From contig WPIO01000103.1 in NCBI GenBank assembly GCA_009760855.2, positions 1,010,001-1,074,000 on the forward strand: a stretch of 64,000 bases of DNA, in the 5' to 3' direction. The notes beneath the pieces are model-generated. The model did not search any database and was not told where the DNA came from. It saw only the letters and a list, made by a program, of their open reading frames with translations. A program made the position numbers and the translations under genes. Below are positions 1 to 12,652 of this stretch, in pieces. This DNA is from Cristatella mucedo. Taxonomy: Eukaryota > Bryozoa > Phylactolaemata > Cristatellidae. Each line of letters starts with the position of its first letter. Within the stretch, counting starts at the first letter, position 1.

Positions 1-2734
1 AACCTTATCCTTAGCTTCTACGCACCTGATTTGCACTCGCTCAGTTTAGTCAGCCAGCCGGCATATCTCCTCGTGAAAGCACTTGCTTATCACCATTAGG
101 GCAACAATGACAAAGGCAGAGATGACAGCTGATGAAAATTTAAAGCTCAGATCTCTAACAGCAAAACACAAGTTACCGAAGAGCACCACCGCCACTAGCA
201 GATTCAAACTACCACTTGCTAATTCAAACTTCAAACTACTACTGGTTAATAGTAATGATACTCTTCTTACTGCAGCATAGCCCGGCATTCAGCTGCCTTA
301 AGTTCAAATCTAACAGCAAGTGCATTACACCGAATGATGGCCTTCAACCAGACATTAACAGGTGCTACAGGGGAAACATGCTGCAAAGCTACTGATGATG
401 AGTACGCAGGCAGCGCCTCGGTTTTGAAAGGTTTACCATGCACGGTCTGTCGACGTTACAATCGGCATGCCCCAGGTAGCATCATTTCTAAAATTGACGG
501 CTGCTGCAAAATCTTCCGAGCCTTGCCGGGCACTTTAATTGAAATGAAGGATGCAAGTAGCTGATTAGTCAAGATGCAAGACGTACTACAAGGACCAAGA
601 GCCAATGGCAGCACTTACATTCGTGGCTAGGGTCTCACTCGTTGAACTAACCACAACACTGTGTGCAGATTCAGCCGGTGACCACTGTGCTGTGGAAAAT
701 GCAGGCACTACTGTACTACAGTCGGCTGCACATCTCTTACCTGCCGGCCATCACTATACTTAATGGTGCTGACATGCGGTCGAGTCGTTTCGGCTGAAAA
801 GAAAATTAAGGCAGACCATTAAACGACCCTTGCAACAAGGACAGGATTCGGTGACGATTCACGAAAGCACGAGCCCTTCTGGCTGGCTGCTCACGAAAAG
901 CGAGTAACAAAGGCCACCGCGAGGCTTATTCAGAGAGCACCACAAATTCAGCCTTTTCACAATGAACAGCCGGATCGGACAGCGACGGCGCACCGGATTC
1001 GTCGGATCGGACGGCACTCGAGTCGCCAACACTTCCCGCAAAGCGACACCTCCCATTCGTACAGCTGCCCCGGAAATCGTGGCTGCCGAGCCTGAAGAGC
1101 CCGCGAGAGCATGTGCAACATCCCTTCCCACCAAGTGACTACAATTACTTGACGACTGACACCGCTGACCGCCGTGGCCAACAGCACCAAGCAGCGCTGA
1201 TCCACACGCCCGGCTAGCCCAGCTGGCTGTTGCAGTGTTGTAGTGAGCTGACAAGACACAAACTGTTCGCTTTGCACACGAAAGGGAGAGCCTTTCACGA
1301 ACAGCAGGCAGCCAGTGCAATGATCTCCACATCTCAGAGCCACTCGGGCGAGGCTGCCATCGGGTTGCATGGACAGCCTCGGGGTGGAAGCTCGAGCACT
1401 TGTGAGTGCACAGACTGGCGCTCCTACAGACCACGAATCATGGTGCAGACCTCTTTACACGAATGCTTCGCAAGTATCGAATCACGTAGCAGAGAAGGCA
1501 AACTTTCTGCTATGGGCACCGAGCACATAGAAGAGAGTTCAACATGGTAGCAAGCGGCTGCAAACCGTTAACTCGAAAGCTTAGATATCAAAATCCTAAA
1601 AAGTGATCGCTAAAAACATACAACCTCTATACGCTAAACACTAACCCGTATAGCCCAAATTCTAAAGCGTAAACCGAAAAGATATCTCAAAAACGCATGT
1701 ATACTCCTTCTCAAAAGTCTCGTTCTGCTCAGAATAGTGACAGCCACCTGGTGCCACTGATGCCTCTCGACATGGCATACAGAAGAATATACGAATAAGA
1801 ATGAGATAAGATAAGATATATAAAGTATATAAATAAGATAAATAAAATAAGAATAAGAATACAAGAATATGGATTTCTTTGCACTATATACTAATGCATG
1901 CTTAGTGGCTTGCATGAGTAAAAGAAAATTATTATTCCCAGCGCAACTAATTTAAAAGGTCGGTCCTCTATGGATTTTAATAACCTCTCTTATATATGCC
2001 TAGAAATAGAGTAAGGCAACCTCTTACAAGTCTCGGAGGTAATACTAGCCCACGAGTGCTGCAGCGGGATAGATCAGCTCTTCCCGAGTGGTAGCAGGCA
2101 CGGAATCTCGGACCTAGGACGGCGCTCCGATTGATCCTACAGATACTCTATATATGAGATTTAGGTCATGCGACTGATTTGGTCAACTCGCGACTCTGAC
2201 AGCTGCTTCAGCAAAAACTCTTAGAACCTTTGGCTGTGAGCTTCGGGTCCTGGTCCTGCTGCCAAATGTAATCGCTCGCCCAGAAGTGCTCGAGCTCATG
2301 AAATCCACCATTTGTTTTTAACAGATCGACGCACAATGCTGGTATTAAGTGCATTAATGCAGTGCAGAATTCGGACACAACGGAAGAGCAGAACCATCTC
2401 AAACCATGACACTTTCACTATGCAATTTTGCTGTTGGCTGGAGACATTCAGTGTGGTACAATCATTATTTCAACGACTTCTGGCTGGTTCATCGATTGCT
2501 GTTAGTGAAAAGCATGCATTTTGTCTTGTCGGAACATAAAACTAGACTACAGTCGGTTGGGCCGTATAGTGGGTGTGGTCTACTTCTTGGTGGCTGAGGC
2601 CCATTTCATGCAAGGCCTGCAGTCGTCCTTTCACGGTGCTGTCGAGTGATGACCAGCTAGGGATGTTAGACTCGGCACTAAACAAAACTAGTGGGATAAA
2701 GTCGGCCCTCTGTCGGTGGGAATGGACACAACGA
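1..2734. other. No recognisable gene; intergenic
   Basis: I see no conserved protein, RNA gene or named repeat here. Open frames are short and overlap on both strands. Positions about 1,790-1,870 are an A/T/G-rich low-complexity stretch of ATAAG/AATAAG-like words. Confidence 0.5.
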
Positions 2735-2999
2735 CAACTACTCTGCTACTGCCGACTATGGCACATCCTTTTCAGCGGTCCTGAGCTGCTACTTCTATGC
2801 TACTCACTACCTCAACTGCTCTCCTGACTCTGCTATGCTTCCCACTTTCTCTTTGTTGAGTGAGACGAAGTCTGTTGGCTACCGAATGTGTAACAAAAGC
2901 CGCTTAGGCTGTGAGTGCGCTATACAAAACTCTCCTGCGTAACACCCACATGGTCTTTATGACTTTGTGGAGTTACACACGGAGGTACATTACATTACA
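2735..2999 (+). mobile_element. LINE family B, 3' fragment
   Basis: The end of the LINE family B coding region (TADYGTS-like segment, then the C-terminal Y.YATHYLNCSPDSAML motif) is followed by its 3' UTR: the GTGAGTGCGCTATACAAAAC word, ACACCCACATGGTCTTTATG, and a terminal ACATTACATTACATT run at about 2,985-3,000. It closely matches the better preserved copy at 40,330-41,062. It is 5'-truncated and non-functional. Sequence from about 2,573 may be an older part of the same copy, but it is too diverged to call. Confidence 0.75.
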
Positions 3000-3172
3000 T
3001 TATAAAACCATATTCATCGTGCACACAGCAACTGTCCAGACACATGAAAGCTCGTAAGGTGAAAAATGCTATAAAAAATCCGGACTCGTTAGGCCTGGGA
3101 GACGCCATGTTTAAATATCCACAATCCATAGCAACCACGTAGTTGTTTGCAGTTTAAACACGCGCAGTGTAT

Positions 3173-3340
3173 TAATGGCTCACTAGGTAAGGCGGTTGCT
3201 TTTCACGACCTCGGCCCGAGGTCGTGGGTTCGAATCCTGTGGTGGGCAATCCTTTATCGCCACTGCCAGCGGTGGTGATAGCCGTAAAGGCTCTTCTGTC
3301 GCTATACAAAAAGAGGCTGTTAAATCAGCTAGTATTTTTT
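3173..3340 (+). mobile_element. tRNA-derived SINE, family T
   Basis: There is a tRNA-like head with a box A-like TGGCTCACTAGG and a canonical box B GGTTCGAATCC at 3,227-3,237 (RNA polymerase III internal promoter). A body follows, then the tail word GAGGCTGTTAAATCAGCTAG and a T run. The same body and tail recur at 3,391-3,535 and, reversed, at 8,160-8,325 and 41,992-42,115, so this is a dispersed family rather than a tRNA gene. The stems do not fold into a full cloverleaf. Confidence 0.75.
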
Positions 3341-3390
3341 TATTAACTATTTGCGCGAGATAATCGACTTTGACTGCTCCGGTTACGGTT

Positions 3391-3535
3391 TAGTGGATCC
3401 GGTGGCTCGAACCCAAGATCTGGGTCGCGGGTTTGAGTCCTGCAGCGGCAGACGTTTTATTGCTCACTACAAGCAGGTGAAAGCTGCTAGTGCTCTTCTG
3501 CAGCTAGATAAATGAGGCTGTTAAATCAGCTGAAC
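3391..3535 (+). mobile_element. tRNA-derived SINE, family T
   Basis: This second copy lies 50 bp after the first in the same orientation. Box B is GGTTTGAGTCC (about 3,430-3,440), preceded by a diverged box A region. The body ends in AATGAGGCTGTTAAATCAGCT, as in the other copies. Confidence 0.7.
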
Positions 3536-3540
3536 TTTTG

Positions 3541-4170
3541 TGACCCGAGCATTCAACAATCATGCCAACGATCACAACTCAGAGGCATAGTCGCATCGAA
3601 AGGGGGTCAGAAGGTCATGCCCCTCAGACCAACTCGAAGAGGGGCGGTGCTAGGTGGCATGCTGCAAGACATACCATTGGGCATTCCTATGATGGCCCAT
3701 CAAGCTCAAGGTCTGTGATCAAGATAAGGTTAATCTCTGCTGACAGGCCATATTATGAGACGTGTCCACGTATTGCTGTTACCCATCCTAAGCATACGAA
3801 CAAAGTCTAAGCAGCAAAGGGACTTGTAACACCTATCCATCCACCTATACAAGACACCTCCATGCCAGCTAGCACACACTCACATTTGCTCACAAGTGTG
3901 CCTGCACCACATGCACACATATGCATGCAAGCATGCCACACATGCACACACACCAATGCTGACTCACTGCAAGGCTTAAGCTAGCAGTTCAGCAAGCATC
4001 CTCCACAGCCTTGCTGACCCATACAATCCTAAAATGGAGCGATTCATTTTTAGCCAGCACACCACAATGCCATCGACAAGGAATGGCTTGCTGCCAAGCA
4101 CTAGAAGAACCTATCACAGCAACACCTGACAAGCACAAATCACTGAGCAAGTGTAATTACACAGGCATGG
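3541..4170. other. No recognisable gene
   Basis: Nothing is recognised. Positions about 3,880-3,960 are enriched in CACA and ATGCA words. Confidence 0.5.
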
Positions 4171-4175
4171 AGTGG

Positions 4176-4217
4176 AAGGGAGGGAGGGAGGGAGGGAGGG
4201 AGGGAGGGAGGGAGGGA
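4176..4217 (+). repeat. (GGGA)n microsatellite
   Basis: About ten tandem GGGA units. The G-runs on the + strand could form a G-quadruplex. Confidence 0.95.
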
Positions 4218-5626
4218 AAGATCCAGAGGACCTAGCTGAGATTCAGTGATCGGTCACAGCCATGTGCCAAAACTTAATTCAAGCTTGGATTCAAGCCAAC
4301 CCACTTTCAGGCGCGGATCGAAATTTGAAAAACAAGCTACTCCTTGACAACGGGTTAATGTTAAAGCAAGGATTAGCAAATAATCTCGACGATGCCAAGC
4401 TGGAGCCTGTTCAAAGCAAGCTCTGTGGGTAGTATAACACTAAAGAGTAAGAAGGCACTGGCCTGATGTATCATGGCAGGGCAGAAGTGTCGTCACTCGA
4501 TGGATGTCGACACAGCTGGCTGGCAGTACACCAGCACTGCGCGAAACAAGCCCGGCGACCGTTTGGAAGAAGTGCGATGTAGGAGAAGATAGCAGATCGG
4601 CTCATCAGCTCTATATTGGTTGGCAGCACAGTTCGACCCAATTATGAGTTGGCAATGAAGCCATGCAAAACACGGCTACAGTCACCATTGGCAAATCTTG
4701 GGAAGTTTAAAACGGGCTACCTCACAACATTCTGGTGACAAGCTGTAATTGTTGCCAGCTGTTAAAGTATGGCATGAAGCTATAAACTAGTAGTAGACTG
4801 TGCACAATGACTTGTCTACACTGTGCAACCTCACGGCTACCGCAGCAGAAGCATTTTTACCATTTTGGCAATATTCTGCTCAGCACATGGCGTCTGACCA
4901 TATGGGAAACAGCACTGTAATAGTACAGCACTTTGTAGAGCCAAAACATAAAACAATACAGAAGTGGTCGAACCAAAAGCAGCATTTTCTTATACAATAT
5001 GCACACAGCCCATGAGATATCATAAAACCGAACAATACAGAGAATGGAGATGTACATGTACTGTCATATCGGGAGTCCAACACACGAGCTGCTGACATGG
5101 GAACACCCAGTTGACATACTAAACACTCACCATTCTCAAAGGATGTGGCCATATTCTACCTGTATGCGATCTATTCATACTTGCATGAACTCGAGTATAG
5201 CCACCGGGCAGATCAAGGTCCCCAAACCGGATACAACTCCAGAAGCTGGCCTAAGCCTGGTGAAAGGCACATTATGGCTCTCTTTTCTTTGCTAGCAGAT
5301 GAAAATAGGAAGAGTGCCTGTCAACGGGGCTTAATCAGACTTAGACACACTGCCCTCAGCTAATAGGAAATCACCTGCTGCTAATAGGAGACCAAGGACT
5401 CCACCAAAGCATGACCTGCAATCGGTAGGTGCAAGCAGCTTGTGCCATCATACCACGATTGTAGGTGAGTTGAAAAATAACGCACCAACAACTAAGTTCT
5501 GACTGCAGTTCAAATAAAAATCGGCACTCTGCTGTGCCATTGTGGGTGTTTCGGGGAAACCAACAGTGCGCACGTCTGGGCGAGAGACACGTCGGCTGGG
5601 CTGCTGGTGCTCTGGCCCCAGTGACG

Positions 5627-5628
<2 letters not shown>
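4218..5628. other. No recognisable gene
   Basis: Only short overlapping open frames are present, with no conserved motif and no known repeat. Confidence 0.5.
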
Positions 5629-5675
<47 letters not shown>

Positions 5676-5705
5676 CCTGCGAGCACATGTGTGTGTGTGT
5701 GTGTG
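5629..5705. repeat. (GT)n microsatellite, two blocks
   Basis: A pure GT run at 5,629-5,669 and a second at about 5,688-5,705 are separated by a GCGC-containing spacer. The CVCVCV and HTHTHT open frames across it are artefacts. Confidence 0.95.
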
Positions 5706-6659
5706 CCTACTGTGAGACGGGCAAAGTGTTTTGGCCTAGAGCCCCAGTCGCCATCTATCAAGCCCCTCTTAGTGCTTGCGTAAGCCGAAGCCCTTTCGCC
5801 CATGCTATAGCACCTTAATAGGGTGCCTTGAGTGCTTGGATCCGATCATTAAGATCCAGAAGCTTCTACACCAGGTGGGTCGGTTTTGACCATTACATCC
5901 CCTTTATTACAGTGCCAGTCCATTGACCTGACTGCCACAATCCAGAAACTGCTACTTACACCTCATGTCTATTTACGGTTAGCTGGTCAACAGACCAGCC
6001 AGCTGTAAATAGACTGTGGAGCAGTGGAACATAAGGCACATTAGCATTTACGCTCAGGCACAAAAGTATAGGCGACCCCCTGTTTATGAATAGTAATGGC
6101 ATTCAACCATAATTAGACCAAAGCACAAAGAACAACTGTGCCCAATCAACGAAACGACTTTCTCGATGGCTTTTCATAAACCAGTATATCCAGCAGAAAA
6201 ATAACGACTGAACTACTTCGAAAGTTACATTTCAATTAAAATTGTGGACTTCCACACCTTTACAGCACTTTGCAAACGACTGTGTTGCCCTTTTTGGAGG
6301 TGCCCAGACATGTGCGAAAGTTAGAAAATAAAAGTGCATCGGCTATGCTAATTTCCTAGCCACATTTCCTAGTATTTTTGCCAATCGACTAGCTTAAGAC
6401 CATCTAGTTACTACCTTTATGAAGGGCCAAATGTAGGCTTTTCGTCAAACGGGACTTTGTAATGGTGCAATTGCTCCATAATTTCGAATTGGTGAAACTT
6501 CGGTGGGGTACAATCGCAATAAGATGGCTTTTTGCTTTATCGACGACCCTTGCTACCTACATGTCATTACACCCGTTTGGAAAGACTGGGTGCAGCTTTA
6601 GGCATCATTGCACTACTGCAATGGTTCATGCTAAAAGCATGCAGGCTGCTCCTGGGAAG

Positions 6660-6870
6660 CAAGATTGTAGGGATGCGATTACTAGGCGAACAAGGAAGGG
6701 TTTGCTGGGAATGAAAAAGAAGCCACTTCTATTTGCCAAGCATAAAGTCGCTCGCTTAGGTAGCAGGCTAGGGCGAGAGCACACTAGACACATGAAAACT
6801 GGAGCAAGCTTGAATGAAATGGCGATGAGAGTAAACTTGTCAGTTTTGGTAACGGAAAATATATGCACTG
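6660..6870 (+). pseudogene. Tc1/mariner-like transposase relic
   Basis: In the frame opened at 6,462 the translation contains KKKPLLFAKHKVARL followed by a REH segment. This resembles the KKPLLSKRHRKARL...AREH segment that precedes the catalytic region in Tc1-family transposases. The rest of the frame has no clear match, and the DDE catalytic region is not recognisable. It is probably an old, dead insertion. Two other Tc1-like C-terminal relics lie 1.6-2.1 kb downstream and may derive from the same or a neighbouring element. Confidence 0.4.
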
Positions 6871-6880
6871 CATGCTTAGT

Positions 6881-8159
6881 TGCTTGGTCGTTGCTCGAGC
6901 AAAGGTTTCACCGACAACTGCCTTCAGAAGCAAGGTGAAATTTGACAACAAATGGATTATAGTCTAGGGCTGCATGCACAGCAGATAACAAGCATACTAA
7001 TTCAAGCCATTTATTTGGAGCTACTCCAGAACGCTGCAGCCCCTAGTGCAACAAGCCTTTGTGAAGATCATTTTCTTTTCCAGTAGCCCAGTGAGCCTAA
7101 GCATTCGGCTAGTCATGTTCAATACTTTTTCTGCAATACTGAGTTTAGTTGAGTTTAGTTTTGGACCATTACGCCAACGAAGTGGCCAAATCAATCTTCA
7201 AAGCTGAATCCCGTTGGGTGCCCATGAGGTGCTCAAATGGGTTGCATTACATCTAGAGATAGCTTTCCCCGAGACGCCTAGAGAATGATAAGTTGAGAAG
7301 CTTGCGAAGGCTTAGTTTGTTCCAAGCCGAAGTAGCTCTGACAGGTTTCTAGTAATCCTGGTGGCGTAAATTCATTTTAACATTAAAAATAAATAAACTT
7401 GCCCCACAAGTTTGCTCACATTTCATGTAAGCTTATTATATATTGGACATTACTACATCAGGTGGCAGTGACGTTTTTCATACCGGCATCTCAATTCTTT
7501 GGGTCCGACGGCCATTTTAGGCCGGCAACGCGGATACTTTTTCGTGGCAGATACTTTTTCGTGGGAGCGTATGAATAAGCCACTGTTGAACAGCAACGAT
7601 AGACATGATTACATCTCATTTTTCTGCGTAGCCCCTTACATCTCTTGCTTTCTATCTGGTGCTGTTGGTTTTGGAGTGTCAAACTTCCCTATAACTTCAA
7701 ATGATAGTAGAAATTGTCAAGTGAGGACGATCGCAAACTGATTCCTACTCTCACACACAAAAACTGACATGAAAGGCACACACGACTGGCCAAACCCCTG
7801 GCATCCCTTATATTCAGAGCAGCTAATGACGTGCACACAGAGCCCGAGTAACCAGGGCCATGCTGTGGCAGCCTGGTGCACGAGCCCCAAGCATACACGT
7901 GCAAGCAGACAAGGATGCACGCTTGCACAAGCACCATCGACACAAGGACAAAGAGTGGGGCTACCGCTCTCAATGATGCTCGTCTAATAAGTCGACTTAG
8001 AAGTCGTAATTGAATACATATTGGACAACTTATGTAATGCTGATAATGATTGTTCTAAGCCTTACCTTCTGATGAGTACGGCATATGGCTTGAAAGTAAA
8101 GTGGTAGGTAACCAGGGGGCATGGCTATAATGTCTTCCTACCCTGCTAATAACGTAAAG
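6881..8159. other. No recognisable gene
   Basis: Nothing is recognised; the open frames are short and unsupported. Confidence 0.5.
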
Positions 8160-8325
8160 GGCGGCTGATTCAACAGCCTCATTCACATTGCAGCAGATGA
8201 GCCTTGGTGACTATCAACTGCCTCCAGGAGTCATATAGAATTACCAGATCCCAGGACTCAAGTCCCTACGACTTGGGTCGCAAAGTGAAAACACCCTACC
8301 ATTGGGCTAATACGACCAGGCCCTA
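8160..8325 (-). mobile_element. tRNA-derived SINE, family T (reverse)
   Basis: Read on the minus strand, a box A-like TAGCCCAATGGTAGGG is followed by box B GGACTTGAGTCC (complement at about 8,254-8,265). The body ends in the family tail word GAGGCTGTTGAATCAGC. Confidence 0.65.
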
Positions 8326-8479
8326 TAAGAAGGCCGACACAATCAATTGCCGGTAAAAACCTCTCTAGCCACAAGAACATTGCTGACCCCAGGTTGCTGC
8401 TGGGTCAACCCACGGGTACATTTATTGACACAGCCACACAAATCGTGCCGACTCAGCCATCCCTTCACATAAGTTTGAC

Positions 8480-8640
8480 TAAAGACAGTTTTCCGATTTA
8501 AATCCTACTGAGCAGCTATGGAATGACTGCAACAAATAGCTATTGAGAGCTGATGCACTTGTGATTCCTACAACCAACCTTTGCAAACTATACACACAGC
8601 GTAAAAAATCCTTGCATTATGACTGCAGCTGCTGTGGCTA
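8480..8640 (+). pseudogene. Tc1-like transposase C-terminal relic
   Basis: One frame reads DLNPTEQLWND, the hallmark DLNPIE.LW motif that holds the last catalytic acidic residue of Tc1/mariner DDE transposases. A stop codon follows within about six residues, and the downstream part is barely recognisable. Confidence 0.55.
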
Positions 8641-8769
8641 AAACTCATTCGGATAATAGAAGGGCTTTCTAGGATGGCAGGCATACTCATGTTAAGCAAA
8701 GCATGTGAAAATATCTATGGTCAGCCCAAAAAACCTCTGCATTTAGTGTGAATTTGCACCATCACAATT

Positions 8770-8975
8770 CTTTAGTACCTCCCTTATCTGGCTAGGCATC
8801 GAGGCCACAAACGTCTGCATTGTTCCTTCAGCTGCCGAATATTCCTGAATCGCTCGCTGTATTGAGCCTGAATTTTACTATAAAGGTCAGCTACGGATGT
8901 AGGCCAAACATCCCACCTCACCTAGTTGTTGATATCGTTCCATAGTCGTTTTATCAGGTTCATATCAGGCGCCTG
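8770..8975 (-). pseudogene. Tc1-like transposase C-terminal relic (reverse)
   Basis: On the minus strand the translation reads APDMNLIKRLWNDINN and then, after one stop, a segment ending YSERFRNI.QL. This fits a second, differently diverged Tc1-like transposase end (DMNPIE.LW motif). Its orientation is opposite to the relic 130 bp upstream, so the two are separate insertions or the remains of an inverted pair. Confidence 0.5.
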
Positions 8976-9929
8976 GCTGGCCTACAGCATAAGCACCAAA
9001 CAAGAATTTGTCAAAGAGTACTTCACTCAAGTTACTGCTAGTTTATAAAGTTAGATTTCAAAGCTCAAATACTCTGCTCGGGGTTCCCGAGATTTGGCAG
9101 CAAGCTAACGACCCTTAGCACACAGTCATTATAATAGTCAGGCCAGCGAAGTACTGGACGATTGGGCACAAGAAGCAATCATTTAATGTGAGTAAATAAG
9201 TGACTTTGTATGCACTATGGAGAGGGTAAAAAGATTAGCTTTACGGCAAAGCACTTCCACACAACCTCGCTCCTGCACCAGCTGCCATTACAGCTTTGCC
9301 GGCTCTTAAAAAACCATGGTATTCGGACCTATCGGTCCTGCCTGCTATCATTACATTGTCATTGGAATGCATTCCCAGATGCCACTGCTACAGGCCGGGT
9401 TCAGGAAACCGCATGTGTGTATCACCCGTGGGAAGCAAAGACAAAGTAAGAAGACGAGAGGTAAAGAGACGGGCATCCAGCATCTGTCTTGCATTGTTTG
9501 GAGGCGCCCAACAATGTGCACCTTAAAGCGCTGCAGTGAATCACTAAAACTTTATAGTAGTCGACCCCACTGCAAGCCAAGCAGCCAAAAAAGTGCCAAT
9601 GGAATTACGTTTAATATGTAATATACCCCAAGCAATGCATGACTAATGCATGGCACGATTCTTGGCTATGCCCTTAACCTGTTTGCCTTGGTAGTGACCA
9701 AGACCTGGCTGATATAGACTATTGCTGAGGTCATCCCTATAGGTCTCCCTTTCGTTCATAACTTGCAGTTAAGGCAAACTGGGTGAGATTTCTGACCACG
9801 TTTCGCTTCTCTTTTACAGGAATCGTCCCTTCTCATACAGGGCGAATTTTAACATTCATCTCGACAACCCAGCTGGCACGCCTTTGCACCGATTTCAGAT
9901 GTTGAGTGATTCATAATTTCTAGCCACTC
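8976..9929. other. No recognisable gene
   Basis: Nothing is recognised in this stretch. Confidence 0.5.
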
Positions 9930-10075
9930 ACGTGTGCAGCCTCACTTGCTCCAAGGGTCACACACTCCATATAATATTCTATTATGAGTGCATTCTTTCA
10001 ACTCCAATTGTTACTCAATTCGGCATATCCGACCACAGTCTCTCTCGCCCCTCTCGCCCCTCTCGTTCTCTCTAT

Positions 10076-10167
<92 letters not shown>

Positions 10168-11700
10168 AGTACTACCCCTATGTATCAAAAGTCGTCCGCG
10201 AATTGCAAACCTTAAGAAGCTTGACATTGAAGTTCTTCATTCTCTTCTTCATCCCTTCAGCCCGATCCTCCATCCAACTTGTCCTAACTGGTAGAATGCT
10301 ACAAGATGCTTTCGATGTTCTGGATGACTTTGCTCTTGACTAATCGAAACCTATGCCTTCGCCCAGATGGCCTATGGTTTGCAGCAGATGTTAAAACTAG
10401 CAAGTATTTCCAAGTGCAAGTCTGGAAAAGCTTAAAAAGATCAGGACAGGTAGTCCTAAACTAGCATACCAGGACTACTGCACGGTCACACCCATCAATC
10501 TAGCTAAGGCCAAGTCTAGCTTCTAAACAGACATAGTGAAATCACAGATGCACAATACAAAAATACTTGTGTTAACCATCGTCCATCTCCTTGACCACTC
10601 CAAGATCAGCACCATACTTAACGACCCTAGTGGTGATCGAGAAGGTAATTGTTCTACCATCGTTGTCAACAAAGTAGACATGATCAGAAAGCCTATTCCT
10701 AAAGTAGCATCACCACTAGGCTCCTCACTCTCAGTTACTTCCTTTCTCTCAATGTCTCCCTTCAAGCCTACCACTAGCCATCTCGACGTTCACCTCCCAG
10801 TCTAAGAAGGCTAATAGCCAACAAGACCCTATGCCTACTGTTCTCCTTCCGAGAGGCCCAGATGTACTGCTGCTCTGCATTACTAATATGGTAAATGCGT
10901 CCTTGGAATTATGTTTGTCACAGCATCTTCTAAAGATGCTATTGTCAGGCCACACATAAAGAAGTCGACTCCAGACAATGACCTCAGGAATGCTGACCCA
11001 GAAAGTCTCTTTGCTAGTTGTTTTGGATCACTAGGAAGCTTCTTATACCAATGATTTCTCTCCTGAGAACCTGTCGTCTCGAAGTCGCATCACAGGCACT
11101 GCACTACAAAGGTTTACATCCTGGTTCAGAGTTAGATATCAGAATTCATCTTCAAAGGTCGACCGTTATCCAATGAGGGGTAACTGGTAAGTCAGGGTTT
11201 TATTCTAGATTCGATTCTTTTCACAGTTTATATTCTCCTCTTGTCCCTTTTCACACTTTATACTCTTCCTCTTGCCGATGTCATCGTCAAGCACAATCTA
11301 GGTTTTCATTTTTTATGCAGGCAAAATAAGGCTGCAATTGTGCTTTGATCCATTCCTGCCTACGAGAATGTACAACTCCCTTGCTGAATGTATTGCTGAA
11401 ATTCGCACTTGGCAAACAATTCTAAAATTTGATGACGACAATACCGACTTAATATTGGCAGCCGAGTACAACTAAGAAACTGAAAAGCTTACTCCTCAAA
11501 CTGGGCTTGACCAGCAAACCTTCTTTAGCCTGGAGTCTAGGTACCCTGTTCCAAAATGTCAGGTTCAATGTCAATTCTGCATACTTTTAGCATATCACTA
11601 TTGCAAAATCTCGGGACTTGCTAGATATGCATGTGGGACATGCTGTCTAGATTTTAATAATTTTCTATTTGGGTCTTTTTGCCAACGAGATAAGATGCTT
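9930..11700 (+). mobile_element. LINE family A, degenerate copy (EN end to RT)
   Basis: The order matches the better copy at 16,212-19,050. First comes the end of an APE-type endonuclease (KGHTLHIIF... then ISDHSL, about 9,950-10,050). Next is the linker (AYQDYC, LAKAKSSF, ESQMHN-like, about 10,450-10,600). Then come pieces of the reverse transcriptase, including ITGTALQ (about 11,090-11,120) and a damaged ADVIVKHNLGFHF block before the catalytic YADD position (about 11,270-11,320). It ends near an IAK segment at about 11,600. Many stops and frameshifts make it dead. A (CT)n array has expanded inside it. Confidence 0.7.
10078..10163 (+). repeat. (CT)n microsatellite inside LINE relic
   Basis: A pure CT array lies just after the SDH block of the endonuclease relic, in a pyrimidine-rich part of the LINE. 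Confidence 0.97.
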
Positions 11701-11754
11701 ACGGTCGGTGCTAAACTCCACGTCTAAGGCTAGTCTTTCCTGAGTGTCACAACT

Positions 11755-12652
11755 GGGGCATTTTACACCCTCCCTCTAGCCGATGTGATCGCAAGGCATA
11801 ATCTCGGCTTTCACTTCTATGCAGATGACAGTCAGTTATACCTTTGCTTTGATCCCTCCCAGGGACCGAGCACGTCGAATTCTCTCAACTCCTTTGCCGC
11901 CTGTACTGGTGACATCTGCACATGGACATCTGCAAACTTTCTCAGATTGAATGATGATAAAAACCAACTTACTATTCATGGGCAAACCAAGTGTGATTCA
12001 GAAATTGGAAAGATTAACGCTCAAAATCAGCTCTGCCAACATGTCTACAGCTTGAATCTGCACGAAATCTAGATTCCTGTTCCAAAGTGACCTTTCAGAA
12101 GACGACCACATCAACTCCACAGTTAAGTCTGCCTACTTTCAGCTACATAACATTGCTAAAATTTGGGCTAGTTTAGGCTGGAATACCACATCTAAATTGG
12201 TACATGCATATGGGACATTCTGTCTCAACTTCCGTAACTCACTACTTGCTGGTCTACCGGCCTGTACAATCAGGCGCTTACAGCTGGTGCAACACTCTGC
12301 AGCTAGGCTTGTCTGTCGTGAGCATCGCAGTTGCCATATCACACCACTTCTCACCGACCTGCAATGGCTCCCAATCAAGCAGCGTTTTGACTTCCATGTT
12401 CTGTCACTCACTGTTAGGTCCATCCATTTTCTGGCTCAAGCCTACTTATCAGATCTACTGCCCCACCAGACTAAGCACCGTACCACCTGCTTTTCGGAAT
12501 CCAACTGTTTACCTATACATCATACAAACCTCAAATCCTCCGGAAACCGTGCCTTTAGTTCGTATGCTCCTAAAGTCTGGAACTCACTCGTGACTTGAGT
12601 CACGACACCCCTTGACTTGACCACATTTCAATAGAAACTAAAAATGCAAATA
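11755..12652 (+). mobile_element. LINE family A, 5' part of interrupted copy
   Basis: Starts in the RT just before the catalytic motif. FHFYADDSQLYL (about 11,810-11,845) includes the YADD box; a thumb/connection segment follows and then the C-terminal domain (RRLQLVQHSAARLV, LTDLQWLPIKQR, WNSL; to about 12,598). A second antisense copy interrupts it at 12,653; the 3' end resumes at 13,407. Stop codons and frameshifts show that it is inactive. Confidence 0.85.

Noticed and set aside
1560-1690. CTAAAC/CTAACCC-like words as interstitial telomere repeats
   Set aside because: Units are irregular and not tandem.
3173-3240. Genuine tRNA gene
   Set aside because: Boxes A and B are present, but the stems do not pair as a cloverleaf and the same body and tail recur elsewhere, which marks a SINE.
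12197-12598. Host gene on the basis of a 133-codon open frame
   Set aside because: It is the LINE family A C-terminal domain, repeated many times in the window.
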